Source: JAHCHG01 sp041745765
Lineage (GTDB): Bacteria; Acidobacteriota; Blastocatellia; Pyrinomonadales; Pyrinomonadaceae
Reading direction: 5' to 3'
NCBI GenBank assembly: GCA_041745765.1
Contig: JBGTIH010000064.1
Span: 1-39,386, forward strand
Length of the DNA: 39,386 nt
Positions within the stretch are counted from its first letter, which is position 1. Every line of letters starts with the position of its first letter. A program made the translations under genes and the position numbers. Below are positions 8,573 to 15,470 of the stretch, piece by piece. The notes under the pieces were generated by a model. It worked only from the letters and a program-made list of their open reading frames with translations. It was not told the DNA's origin and searched no databases.

Positions 8573-9048
8573 GCACCAACAGAAAACGAAAAATAGAAAA
8601 TGGATAGCGGTTACTGAAAGAAAGTTTTTAGACTTTCTTTCAGTCGCAAGTTGCGCGAATAATTTAGATTTCCAAAACATCGCAAAAATTTTTTATATCT
8701 GCTTATATCGTTTCCCTTTAGAAATTGTGCAATAATTTTTCAGTAAGTATAAATTAATCAGTAAGTTACGCATTGATAAATGATAAATGTTCAATGGTAA
8801 TTAGTTCTACGCTTGTCAGCTTAGAAATCAGCCGCAGATTAATGCGGAAAAATCAGTTAAAACCGTTAAAATTCAGAGAAAAAATCAGCGTTTATCCGTG
8901 TTCATCGGCGTTCATCCGCAGCTAATTTTCTTGAGTTTTAACTTTCAAAGTTAGTCTGACACGCGAAGAATTAGAAACTTATACAATTGAGAAGTATCAC
9001 AGTTTAGTCGTTTTCTTCGATTTTCCGTTTTCCATTTTCCATTGATGA
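8573..9048. repeat. 476-bp non-coding spacer made of heptad-word repeats
   Basis: No gene is seen between the CAP-domain stop and the squalene synthase stop. Several degenerate 7-nt word runs are present: 8582-8602 (gaaaacg, aaaaata, gaaaatg); about 8771-8805 (cattgat, aaatgat, aaatgtt, caatggt); and 9019-9046 (gattttc, cgttttc, cattttc, cattgat). The first and last are roughly complementary, so they are arms of a long-range inverted repeat that brackets the spacer. Between them, 8888-8922 holds a longer-period word run of the tttatccgtgttcatcggcg type. The last run ends two bases before the squalene synthase stop codon. Confidence 0.7.
8613..8644. terminator. Perfect 13-bp stem after the CAP-domain gene
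   Basis: ACTGAAAGAAAGT (8613-8625) is exactly complementary to 8632-8644 with a 6-base loop. The stem is A/T rich and lacks a T-run, so Rho-independent termination is uncertain, but its position 40 bases after a lone gene fits a 3' end. Confidence 0.5.
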
Positions 9049-9993
9049 TTACATTTTTCGCGCTTCATGCCAGATTTTCGGGATTGAGAGAAATTTCTGA
9101 ATTTTCGTCGTATGAGCGCGTTTGAAAAAAATGTTGTAATCGAGCTTTTCAATTTCATCTAAAATTTTTGAATAAATCCGTGATGCAAGCAAAACCGTAA
9201 AGCGCGAATCTTTTTCCAGAAGCGCAATTCCCTGTTCGCCTTGTTCGTAAAATTGGCGGGCGCGGACGATTTGAAATTTCATCATTTCGCGGAAATTTTC
9301 ATTAAAATCACTGGCAAAAATCTGATCTTCCGACACATTAAAATTTCGCAAATCTTCCTGCGGCAGATAAATACGATTCATCGCCGCATCTTCTTTGACA
9401 TCGCGTAAAATGTTGGTTAATTGCATCCCGATTCCCATCGCTTCGGCGTACCTTAGAGCGATTTTGTCGGAATAACCCAAAATTTCCGAACTCATTAAAC
9501 CGACCGTCGAAGCAACGCGGTAGCAATAAACGTAAAGTTCTTCAAAGGTTTCGTAGCGTTTGATATTTGTGTCCATCAAAACGCCTTTAATTAAATCGAG
9601 CGGTAAATCTTGCGGAATTTTGTAAGTTTGCAGAAGATCGCTCCAGGCTGTGAATACTAATTCTCGGTCTTTGATCGAAGGTCTTTGGTCTTCGATTTTC
9701 CATTTTCGACCTTCTCTTTCTCCTTTTTCAAAACTGTTTTCATAGACTTGATTTAAATTCACCCCCCATTTTTCGATGGTTTTAATCGCTTGTTGTTCGT
9801 CGCCTTCGCCGATTTCGTCAATTTCATCATCAACGTGGCGGCAAAAAGCATAAATCGGATAAACGGCTTTTTGTTTGATTTTCGGAAGGAATTTCGCGGC
9901 AAAATAAAAACTTTTGGCGTGAAGCCTCGTCACGCTTTCGCAATAGTCGTAGGCTTCTTCGATTTCTTCCGGATTATTTACAGAAATATTCAT
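9049..9993 (-). CDS. Squalene/phytoene synthase family protein
   Basis: This is a head-to-head prenyl transferase, 314 aa, the usual length. The two substrate-binding aspartate motifs are intact: CRHVDDEIDE at 51-60 (after YPIYAF) and DVKED at 198-202 within QLTNILRDVKEDAAMNRIYLP. It condenses two prenyl diphosphates, most likely farnesyl diphosphate to presqualene or squalene for hopanoids, or geranylgeranyl diphosphate to phytoene; the sequence alone does not decide. Residues about 86-110 are a charged insertion encoded by seven 7-nt words (9666-9714). The ATG overlaps the last base of the stop of the interrupted upstream frame (TAATG), indicating translational coupling. It is the last gene of a minus-strand cluster with a degenerate polyprenyl synthetase homologue. 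Confidence 0.93.
   Translation of the reverse strand: MNISVNNPEEIEEAYDYCESVTRLHAKSFYFAAKFLPKIKQKAVYPIYAFCRHVDDEIDEIGEGDEQQAIKTIEKWGVNLNQVYENSFEKGEREGRKWKIEDQRPSIKDRELVFTAWSDLLQTYKIPQDLPLDLIKGVLMDTNIKRYETFEELYVYCYRVASTVGLMSSEILGYSDKIALRYAEAMGIGMQLTNILRDVKEDAAMNRIYLPQEDLRNFNVSEDQIFASDFNENFREMMKFQIVRARQFYEQGEQGIALLEKDSRFTVLLASRIYSKILDEIEKLDYNIFFKRAHTTKIQKFLSIPKIWHEARKM
9666..9714. repeat. Seven 7-nt words inside the squalene synthase gene
   Basis: On the plus strand the bases read as consecutive heptads ggtcttt, gatcgaa, ggtcttt, ggtcttc, gattttc, cattttc, gaccttc. They encode part of the hydrophilic loop EREGRKWKIEDQRPSIKDR between the first and second catalytic motifs. The length of 49 bases plus edges keeps the frame open. 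They resemble the word arrays of the spacers. Confidence 0.75.
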
Positions 9994-10337
9994 TAACTTT
10001 TTGAAACCGAAATTAATCCTAATTTGCTCTTATCCCCACTGGCTAAAACATTTAAAAGTGCTTCGTCAAAATAAGTTTCTGATTCGGCTTTTGAAAAACG
10101 CATTTTGTATTTTTTCCGCGCTTCTTCGATTTAAATACTTAATGATTCATAAAGATTACTATTTTTCAAACCCCTTTCAAATTTATAGGTTTCATAAAGT
10201 TTAACTTTGGAAACAAGAAGTTTTGCAAATCTCCTTGCGTCATTTCCCGTTTGTTCGGAACCGTTTTTCTTACTCAAAAAGAAAAATAAAATAGCGAAAC
10301 CGGCAATTATCACTATAATAATTATCGCAGTCGTCAT
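9993..10337 (-). pseudogene. Small one-helix membrane protein gene interrupted by an in-frame TAA
   Basis: The ATG at 10337 has an excellent Shine-Dalgarno sequence (GGAAGGGAG, overlapping the end of the preceding gene) and opens a 68-aa frame. It has one membrane helix (TTAIIIIVIIAGFAILFFFL) then a basic cytosolic tail ending NSNLYESLSI. A TAA at 10131-10133 stops it. The same frame is then open for 45 more codons (starting IEEARKKYKMRF, then TYFDEALLNVLASGD) and ends in a TAA that overlaps the squalene synthase ATG by one base. Without the internal stop the product would be 114 aa, and both ends would fit the operon exactly. From memory, proteins with a tail of the type ARRFA-LLVSE-KLY...LY-RL...IDRSR-MY occur in related bacteria, and the part after the stop continues that pattern. 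Either a fresh nonsense mutation, a sequencing error, or stop readthrough. A M11 upstream start at 10367 is less likely. Confidence 0.8.
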
Positions 10338-10342
10338 AAAAA

Positions 10343-11209
10343 TTACTCCCTTCCTTCCGCCAAACATTCCGTCAGTTGAATCAAACAGCTTCGCGCTTCG
10401 TTTGACGGGAAATTTTCGATTAAAAAGCGTTTGGATTCTTCGACCAGATTGTTCAAGTCATTGCGGATTGAATCGTTTGTTTTTGAAATCTCCAAATTTT
10501 CCGAAATTTGATAAGCATCGCCGAAATATCCGGCAAAGCGCGCTAAATTTGCCGAATCGAGATAATCTGCTCCGGCGAGAATCGCGCCGACGCGCAAAGA
10601 CAGACGCATCAAAGCAGAAGTTTTCAAATTTTTTGTTAAATCATAATGTAATAAATCTTCGGCAAAACCATTTTCATCCGCTCCTTTTTCCGGTTTCAAT
10701 CTAACCGTCTGCCCGCCGATCAGACCTGACGCGCCGACGCATTCGACAATTTCAGCGTGCGCCTGCATCGCGCGTTCCGGCATTCCGATATGATTGACGT
10801 AAACCAACGGATACGCGGCATTCAAAAACGAAAGCGCGACTAAAACCGCCAAACCTTCGCCGTATTTTTCACTCAGAGAAAAATTTTCGCGTCTGCTGTT
10901 CTGATGATTAAAAAATGACAAATCACTAAAAATCGTCGAACTCGTATAAATATATTCGACCGCAATTGCCGCCGGCAAAACGTCGTGCGCCTTGCCGCCG
11001 AAAAGTTCCGCGCCGAGCAAAGTCAAGATCGGTCGAAGACGTTTTTCATCCGAAAATAAAGCCGTTTCGATCGCCTGATTAAATTCTTTTTCAATCTTCG
11101 GCGGCGCAGGCGGCAAAAATTCGCGCAAAGATTTTTCGATTTGCGCGAGATATTTTTCGGCAAAATGCCGCAGATCGGCAAAATTTTCGTAGGATTTTTC
11201 CGTGTTCAT
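10343..11209 (-). CDS. Degenerate polyprenyl synthetase homologue, probably non-catalytic
   Basis: This 288-aa all-helical protein is recognisable as a trans-polyprenyl diphosphate synthase by EKRLRPILTLLGAELFGG (56-73), LPAAIAVEYIYTSSTIFSD (78-96), the GLIGGQ turn (162-167) and KTSALMRLSLRVGAILAG (197-213). The first aspartate-rich motif, normally HDDLP-MDDDD-RRG, reads FSDLSFFNHQNSRRE at 94-108. The second, normally FQI-DDILD, reads YQISENLEI at 233-241. The magnesium-diphosphate sites are therefore lost. It may be a regulatory or structural partner, as in heteromeric prenyl synthases, or have changed substrate. The start is placed at ATG 11209; a TTG two codons earlier is less likely. Its last codons carry the ribosome binding site of the next gene, so the two are coupled. 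Confidence 0.85.
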   Translation of the reverse strand: MNTEKSYENFADLRHFAEKYLAQIEKSLREFLPPAPPKIEKEFNQAIETALFSDEKRLRPILTLLGAELFGGKAHDVLPAAIAVEYIYTSSTIFSDLSFFNHQNSRRENFSLSEKYGEGLAVLVALSFLNAAYPLVYVNHIGMPERAMQAHAEIVECVGASGLIGGQTVRLKPEKGADENGFAEDLLHYDLTKNLKTSALMRLSLRVGAILAGADYLDSANLARFAGYFGDAYQISENLEISKTNDSIRNDLNNLVEESKRFLIENFPSNEARSCLIQLTECLAEGRE

Positions 11210-11290
11210 TAACAAATCTTGAAAATAAAATCGTCAGTCTCTTTTATTAATTTACCATTTTTAAGCATCTGTTGAGAGGAAAAATTTTTG

Positions 11291-11638
11291 TCATATTTTT
11301 TCCTTTTCCCGTTTATAAACTTCAAGAGCATTTTCGGCAAGTTCGGCATTTACAGTAATGCGAAACGGATGTTTGGCAACATAAACCGGAACTTTTTTGA
11401 TATTTGCGCCTAAGTTTCCTAAGATTCCGGCGATTTTTTCGTCCGGAAATTCTTCAAAACCGAAATCTTCGGCGGCGCGTTTGAAAGCTCCGCGCAGACG
11501 ATCAAGCGCAAGTTCGCGGTCAATCAATTGAAAACCGCGCGTCTGAAATTCGCCGAGCGCAAAAAGTATGACTTTTTGCGCTTCATTTTCGTCAGTTTTC
11601 GCATCAAAAAGCGTCGGTTGATTTTCGTCCTTTATCAT
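11291..11638 (-). CDS. Unknown protein, 115 aa, with an N-terminal QPTLF motif
   Basis: This is a soluble 115-aa mixed-charge protein that I do not recognise as a named family. The N-terminus MIKDENQPTLFDAKTDENE is probably disordered. It is followed by helices (AQKVILFALGEFQTRGF, LALDRLRGAFKRAAEDFG), a KIAGILGNLGANIKKVPVYV segment, and a final Glu/Lys-rich helix. QPTLF fits the loose QxxLF pattern of beta-clamp-binding peptides, and similar PTLF sequences occur near the N-terminus or linker of both glycosylase-family proteins at 13.3-16 kb. It is 81 bases upstream of the degenerate prenyl synthetase gene on the same strand, so it may lead that unit. Start ATG at 11638; no strong ribosome binding site. 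Confidence 0.75.
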   Translation of the reverse strand: MIKDENQPTLFDAKTDENEAQKVILFALGEFQTRGFQLIDRELALDRLRGAFKRAAEDFGFEEFPDEKIAGILGNLGANIKKVPVYVAKHPFRITVNAELAENALEVYKREKEKI

Positions 11639-11676
11639 TTATCGTTTGTCCTTGGCAAATTGCCTCGATTAAATGG

Positions 11677-11682
11677 ATTTTA
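11677..11682 (-). promoter_or_regulatory. Possible extended -10 element for the minus-strand isoprenoid cluster
   Basis: On the minus strand TAAAAT (plus coordinates 11677-11682) is preceded by TGA, an extended -10 form, about 38 bases before the ATG at 11638. Between it and the start is an 11-base near-palindrome, GGCAAATTGCC (11654-11664), which could be an operator. No good -35 is seen. Confidence 0.4.
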
Positions 11683-11780
11683 TCACACAAATTTTAAATT
11701 TCTGATTATTGATTGCCGCCGAACCCGCCGCGCTGCCCGTAATTTTCGTTTATCAAACGGTTAATGCTAAACTGCTTTTA

Positions 11781-11910
11781 ATTGTTCGTTGTTAGTTATT
11801 CGTGGCTAATTGTTAGTTGGTTTTTCAATAAACGTTTCATTGTAGATATTAAAACTTGAATCTATTGTTTTTAACAACTAACAACGAATAACTAATAACG
11901 AACAATCAAC
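11781..11910. repeat. Long inverted repeat of 7-nt words upstream of coaBC
   Basis: The left arm from 11784 is five heptads: gttcgtt, gttagtt, attcgtg, gctaatt, gttagtt. The right arm, 11873-11910, is five complementary heptads: aacaact, aacaacg, aataact, aataacg, aacaatc. About 54 bases of A/T-rich loop separate them. The right arm ends seven bases before the coaBC ATG. The word family is the same as at 2129-2188. Confidence 0.82.
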
Positions 11911-11916
11911 TAATTT

Positions 11917-13197
11917 ATGAATGAATCAAAAAAGAAATTTTGCATCGGATTAGGAGTTTCGGGCGGAATCGCTGCGTATAAAGCGATTGAAGTTTTGCGG
12001 CTTTTGCAAAAAGCTGATTGCGAAGTGCGCGTCGCAATGACCAAACACGCAACCGAATTTATTCAGCCTTTGACCTTTCGTGCTTTGACCGACAGTTATG
12101 TTTTAGTTGACGATTACGCCGAAAATAATCCCGATCCGATTGCACACATCAATTTTTCGCAAAATATAGATTTGCTTTTAATCGTTCCGGCAACGGCGAA
12201 TATTCTGGCAAAATTTGCAAACGGAATCGCCGATGATTTCTTGAGTTCGACCTATTTGGCGGCGAACGCGCCCGTGATGGTCGCGCCGGCGATGAATGTT
12301 TCGATGTGGAATCATCCGGCGACGCAGAGAAATATCGAAAAATTAAAAAATGACGGCGTTTATTTTGTCGAACCCGTTTCCGGCGAACTTGCCTGCAAAA
12401 AGGTCGGAACGGGAAAGCTCGAAGATGTTGAGAATATCGCGGCGCAAGTTTTTTCTCTTTTAGAAAGGGAGAAAGGGAGAAAGGGAGAAAAGGAGAAAAT
12501 AGAACTTGAAACTTTGAACTTGGAACCTGAAACTCAGGATTTTGCCGGAGAAAAAATCTTGATAACCGTCGGCGGAACGCGTGAAGCGATTGATCCGGTT
12601 CGGTTTATCTCGAATCATTCATCTGGCAAAATGGGTTTTGCGGTGGCGGAAGCGGCAAGAAAAAGAGGCGCAAATGTAACGGTCGTGTGCGGCGCAACTT
12701 CGATTGAACCGCGGGAAAATGTGAATGTGATAAAAGCGATTTCCGCCGAAGAAATGTTTCAAGCCGTGATGCGCGAATTGCCCGATCAAACAATTTTCGT
12801 CGGCGCGGCAGCAGTTGCGGATTATCGTCCGACAAATATCGAGGATTTCAAGATCAAAAAAACCGGTAAAGAAACACTTTTGCTCGAACTCGAAAAAACG
12901 CCGGATATTTTGTCGATTGTTTCACAAAATCGGCACGCTAAATTGCTGGTCGTCGGTTTTGCGGCGGAAACAAACGATGTTGTCGGTTATGCAAAATCGA
13001 AAATGGAAAAGAAAAATCTCGATCTGGTTGTGGCAAATGACATCACAAAAAAAGGGGCGGGATTTAATACGGACACGAATATTGCGACGATTTTAACGAA
13101 AAACAGCGAGGAAGAAATCGAACTGCCTTTGATGTCGAAACGCGAAATGGCTGATAGAATTTTGGATGAAATTTTGAAATTGAGAAGGAAAATTTAA
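11917..13197 (+). CDS. coaBC: Bifunctional phosphopantothenoylcysteine decarboxylase / phosphopantothenate-cysteine ligase
   Basis: This enzyme makes 4'-phosphopantetheine precursors for coenzyme A in the cytosol. The N-terminal CoaC flavoprotein domain (about 1-180) shows GVSGGIAAYKAIEVLRLL, the TANILAKFANGIADDFLSS segment, and PAMNVSMWNHPATQ with the conserved PxMNxxMW motif. The C-terminal CoaB domain (about 210-426) shows ILITVGGTREAIDPVRFISN, SSGKMGFAVAEAA, GAAAVADYRP and FAAETND. The 426 aa are close to the usual 400 plus an enlarged linker. Residues 183-207 are encoded by an octamer array followed by a heptamer array (12463-12536). The ATG at 11917 directly follows the repeat hairpin and lacks a Shine-Dalgarno sequence. 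The stop codon lies within the next hairpin arm. Confidence 0.96.
   Translation: MNESKKKFCIGLGVSGGIAAYKAIEVLRLLQKADCEVRVAMTKHATEFIQPLTFRALTDSYVLVDDYAENNPDPIAHINFSQNIDLLLIVPATANILAKFANGIADDFLSSTYLAANAPVMVAPAMNVSMWNHPATQRNIEKLKNDGVYFVEPVSGELACKKVGTGKLEDVENIAAQVFSLLEREKGRKGEKEKIELETLNLEPETQDFAGEKILITVGGTREAIDPVRFISNHSSGKMGFAVAEAARKRGANVTVVCGATSIEPRENVNVIKAISAEEMFQAVMRELPDQTIFVGAAAVADYRPTNIEDFKIKKTGKETLLLELEKTPDILSIVSQNRHAKLLVVGFAAETNDVVGYAKSKMEKKNLDLVVANDITKKGAGFNTDTNIATILTKNSEEEIELPLMSKREMADRILDEILKLRRKI
12463..12536. repeat. Octamer plus heptamer word arrays inside the coaBC linker
   Basis: Four octamers (gaaaggga three times, then gaaaagga) run from 12463 to 12494. Five heptamers follow at 12502-12536 (gaacttg, aaacttt, gaacttg, gaacctg, aaactca). 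They encode the charged segment between the CoaC and CoaB domains. The heptamer word is close to that of the tsf-pyrH hairpin at 19651-19702. Confidence 0.85.
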
Positions 13198-13291
13198 CCA
13201 CAGATTGACACAGATTAATACGGATATTTTTTGATTTAGTATTAAATTGTATCTTTAAATATCTATGTCCAACTGTGTTAATCTGTGGTTA
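13195..13291. repeat. Long-armed hairpin between coaBC and the uracil-DNA glycosylase gene
   Basis: The left arm begins with the coaBC stop codon (taaccacagattgacacaga at 13195-13214). The right arm at about 13271-13291 is its complement apart from one or two bases. The loop is about 55 bases and A/T rich. The internal word repeat has a period near 11 rather than 7 (acagatt... acagatt). A GTG at 13275 inside the right arm could mislead start prediction of the next gene. Confidence 0.85.
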
Positions 13292-13301
13292 CAAAATAAA
13301 A

Positions 13302-14291
13302 ATGCAAAACGAATTTTCGACATTATTAGAAGATGTAAAAGAGCAGATTCTTTATTTGCAGGAACTCGGTGTGGAAAATTTTAATGTGGATTTTCCCGAA
13401 ATCGATTTTCAAAGTTCAAAGATCGAAAATCAAAGATCAAATGCAGAAATTCCGCGCGAAAGATTGGAGAAATTTGTTCCGGCGGAAGATATTTTGAAAT
13501 CTATTCAGAAATTTGAAAATAAAACCGAAACTGAAAAACCGAAAACATCGCGTTTGAGTCTTTTGGAACACACGAAACTTTCAAATATCGGGGAAATTCC
13601 GAAACGAAATTCTTATAGTTTTCCGAATAATAAAATTCAGGAACAGGCGAGGGAAGAAAACAAAATGGCAAAAAAATTGACGGAAGAAATGCCAACACTT
13701 TTCGGCGATACGACGCAGAAATTACCGGAATCGAACGAAACGATTGAAGAAATCCGCGCCGACATCGGCGATTGCACGCGCTGTCCGCTTTGGGAAGGTC
13801 GGACGCAGATTGTTCATTCGACCGGAAATTTACAGGCGGATTTAATGTTCGTCGGCGAAGCGCCCGGCGCGGATGAAGACGCGCAGGGGAAACCTTTTGT
13901 CGGGCGCGCCGGACAGCTTTTGACAAAGATCATCGAAGCCATCGGAATCAAGCGCGAAGAAGTTTTTATCGGCAACATTAACCGCTGCCGTCCGCCCGGA
14001 AACCGCACGCCGACCTTGCCCGAAGCCGAAACCTGCAAACCGTTTTTAATTCGGGAAATCGCCGTCGTGCGTCCGAAAGTCATTGTCGTAATGGGAAATA
14101 CGGCGATGAAAAATCTGCTCGAAACCAAAGAAGGAATCACCAAGCTGCGCGGCGAATTCATTGATTATTACGGCGTAAAAGTGATGCCGACCTTTCATCC
14201 GGCGTATCTCTTGCGCGACCCGCGCAAGAAACGCGAAGTCTGGGAAGATATGAAAAAGGTGCGTGATGAAATCAATAAATTAAAATCATGA
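13302..14291 (+). CDS. Family 4 uracil-DNA glycosylase with a long N-terminal extension
   Basis: This enzyme removes uracil from DNA to start base excision repair. It is placed in family 4 by the iron-sulfur ligands Cys158, Cys161, Cys229 and Cys245, motif GEAPGADED (185-193), FVGRAGQLL, and HPAYLLR (299-305). The catalytic part is about residues 145-329. The first 140 residues are a family-atypical extension, Lys/Glu/Asn rich and mostly disordered, containing five 7-nt words at DNA level (13409-13443) and a MPTLF motif at 130-134 that could be a clamp-binding peptide. The ATG at 13302 is chosen because an upstream GTG at 13275 lies in the repeat hairpin. The stop overlaps the next gene (ATGA), so the two are coupled. 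A shorter cysteine-free paralogue lies at 15463. Confidence 0.93.
   Translation: MQNEFSTLLEDVKEQILYLQELGVENFNVDFPEIDFQSSKIENQRSNAEIPRERLEKFVPAEDILKSIQKFENKTETEKPKTSRLSLLEHTKLSNIGEIPKRNSYSFPNNKIQEQAREENKMAKKLTEEMPTLFGDTTQKLPESNETIEEIRADIGDCTRCPLWEGRTQIVHSTGNLQADLMFVGEAPGADEDAQGKPFVGRAGQLLTKIIEAIGIKREEVFIGNINRCRPPGNRTPTLPEAETCKPFLIREIAVVRPKVIVVMGNTAMKNLLETKEGITKLRGEFIDYYGVKVMPTFHPAYLLRDPRKKREVWEDMKKVRDEINKLKS
13409..13443. repeat. Five 7-nt words inside the uracil-DNA glycosylase gene
   Basis: Consecutive heptads tcaaagt, tcaaaga, tcgaaaa, tcaaaga, tcaaatg encode residues about 36-47 (FQSSKIENQRSN) of the N-terminal extension. The array is similar in style to the spacer arrays and to that in coaBC. 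Confidence 0.8.
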
Positions 14292-14815
14292 AAATCATTG
14301 AATCTTACAAACGAACTCTGAGTAATACTCGAATTTTGCCGAAAATCACGTCATTTTTGATTGCGATTTTTATATTTTCAGAAATCTTTCAGAGTTTATA
14401 TACCTACTCATTTAACGTTCCTGAATCGGGTTTAAGCAGTGACGTTTGGAGAAACTTCTTTTTAAGCCTAGCTTTTCTATTATTTATTGCCGCAATTTTT
14501 ACTGCGAGATTTGTCTTGCTCTTTCTTAAAGACTCAAAATATATCTGGTTTGCGCAAATTGCCTGGATAATGAGTTGGCTGAGCATTCTGGCTTATCATT
14601 TAACGACAAGAAAGGTTTATTTCGGTTCTTTCTTCGGAGAACGCGACATTTGTATGGATTGTATGTATTACGACACATTTCTTTCTGCTTCGGTATTTTT
14701 GACTTCTGTTTTGCTGGGATATTTATATTTGAGTCCGTTAAAGCAAATTTTAGTTTTCATATTTGCGTTGGGAAACCGGAATATTCCGAATCAGGTGATG
14801 AAATCGGAAAATTGA
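14288..14815 (+). CDS. Small polytopic membrane protein of unknown function
   Basis: This 175-aa protein has four predicted membrane segments: about residues 17-38, 47-72 (FLSLAFLLFIAAIFTARFVLLFL), 79-97 and 128-150. Between the third and fourth is a loop with GERDICMDCMYYD, a C-x2-C pair that could bind a metal or form a disulfide. No family is recognised. The ATG overlaps the glycosylase stop by four bases (ATGA), so it is translated with that gene. The overlap argues for a real gene, but a functional link to DNA repair is not evident. The gene is slightly more A/T rich than its neighbours. The next gene begins 26 bases later. Confidence 0.78.
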   Translation: MKIIESYKRTLSNTRILPKITSFLIAIFIFSEIFQSLYTYSFNVPESGLSSDVWRNFFLSLAFLLFIAAIFTARFVLLFLKDSKYIWFAQIAWIMSWLSILAYHLTTRKVYFGSFFGERDICMDCMYYDTFLSASVFLTSVLLGYLYLSPLKQILVFIFALGNRNIPNQVMKSEN

Positions 14816-14841
14816 AGTAAAATTTATTTTGAGGTGTTTTT

Positions 14842-15078
14842 ATGACGACAATTATTACAGCATCGGAGAATTCGGCAACTATTATTGTTCCGATTGATGA
14901 ACTTGAAAAATTAGGTCTTGAGGTTGGTGATGAAGTGGAGTTTTCCAAAAATGAAAATAACGAAATTGTTCTGCGCCCGAAACAAAATGAACGGACAAAA
15001 AAAATTTTGGAAGCGACGCGAGAGATTATTGAAAATCGCCGTTCAGCTTTGATCGAATTGGGAAAAGGACACAAATGA
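14842..15078 (+). CDS. AbrB/MazE-type antitoxin
   Basis: This 78-aa protein has an N-terminal swapped-hairpin AbrB-type DNA-binding domain (SATIIVPIDELEKLGLEVGDEVEFSKN, ending EIVLRPK) and a C-terminal helical tail (TKKILEATREIIENRRSALIELGKG) that would bind and neutralise the toxin. It is followed directly by a Doc-type toxin gene with an ATGA overlap. Antitoxins of this arrangement usually repress their own operon. A good ribosome site (TGAGGTG) precedes the ATG at 14842. The AbrB-with-Doc pairing is less common than Phd-with-Doc but is known. Confidence 0.88.
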   Translation: MTTIITASENSATIIVPIDELEKLGLEVGDEVEFSKNENNEIVLRPKQNERTKKILEATREIIENRRSALIELGKGHK

Positions 15079-15470
15079 GCGAAATTTTCTTTCCTAATTT
15101 CGATGATATTCTGCTTGTTCACGCCGAAATCATCAGAGAAACAGGCGGAAGCGAAGGTTTGCGCGATGCGGGCGGTTTGGAATCTGCACTGAACGCGGCG
15201 GAAAATCGCTTTAATTATGAAACCGAAAACCTTGCCAAACTCGCGGCAACTTACGCTTATCATTTATCGCAGGCACACGCATTTATTGACGGAAATAAAA
15301 GAATTGCGGCGGTCGTCTCTGAATTGTTTCTGACTTTAAATGGAGCGAAATTAAATGCGACAAACGACGAAATCATCGAACTTTTTCTCGATATTGCCGC
15401 CAGCAAAGTGTCGCGTGAAACGGTTGAAGAAAAATTTGCCGGATGGCTGACTTTATACGAAGATGAATAA
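15075..15470 (+). CDS. Doc-family (Fic fold) toxin
   Basis: This 131-aa protein has the Fic/Doc catalytic motif HAFIDGNKR at 68-76, preceded by the family signature GLRDAGGLESALNAAENRF (28-46) and AATYAYHLSQ. The Doc of phage P1 phosphorylates elongation factor Tu; related proteins transfer AMP or phosphate to other targets. The active-site His68 and the anion-binding GNKR are intact, so the toxin looks functional. It overlaps the antitoxin by four bases (ATGA) and overlaps the next gene, the cysteine-free glycosylase paralogue, by eight bases, so all three are probably translated from one message. The module sits between two related glycosylase-family genes. Confidence 0.92.
   Translation: MSEIFFPNFDDILLVHAEIIRETGGSEGLRDAGGLESALNAAENRFNYETENLAKLAATYAYHLSQAHAFIDGNKRIAAVVSELFLTLNGAKLNATNDEIIELFLDIAASKVSRETVEEKFAGWLTLYEDE

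Noticed and set aside
10207..10704. 165-aa plus-strand frame
   Set aside because: It is antisense to the prenyl synthetase homologue and the interrupted membrane protein, and has no domain pattern.
13275..13301. Upstream GTG start for the uracil-DNA glycosylase
   Set aside because: It lies in the right arm of the repeat hairpin and adds residues with no family match; ATG 13302 follows the element.
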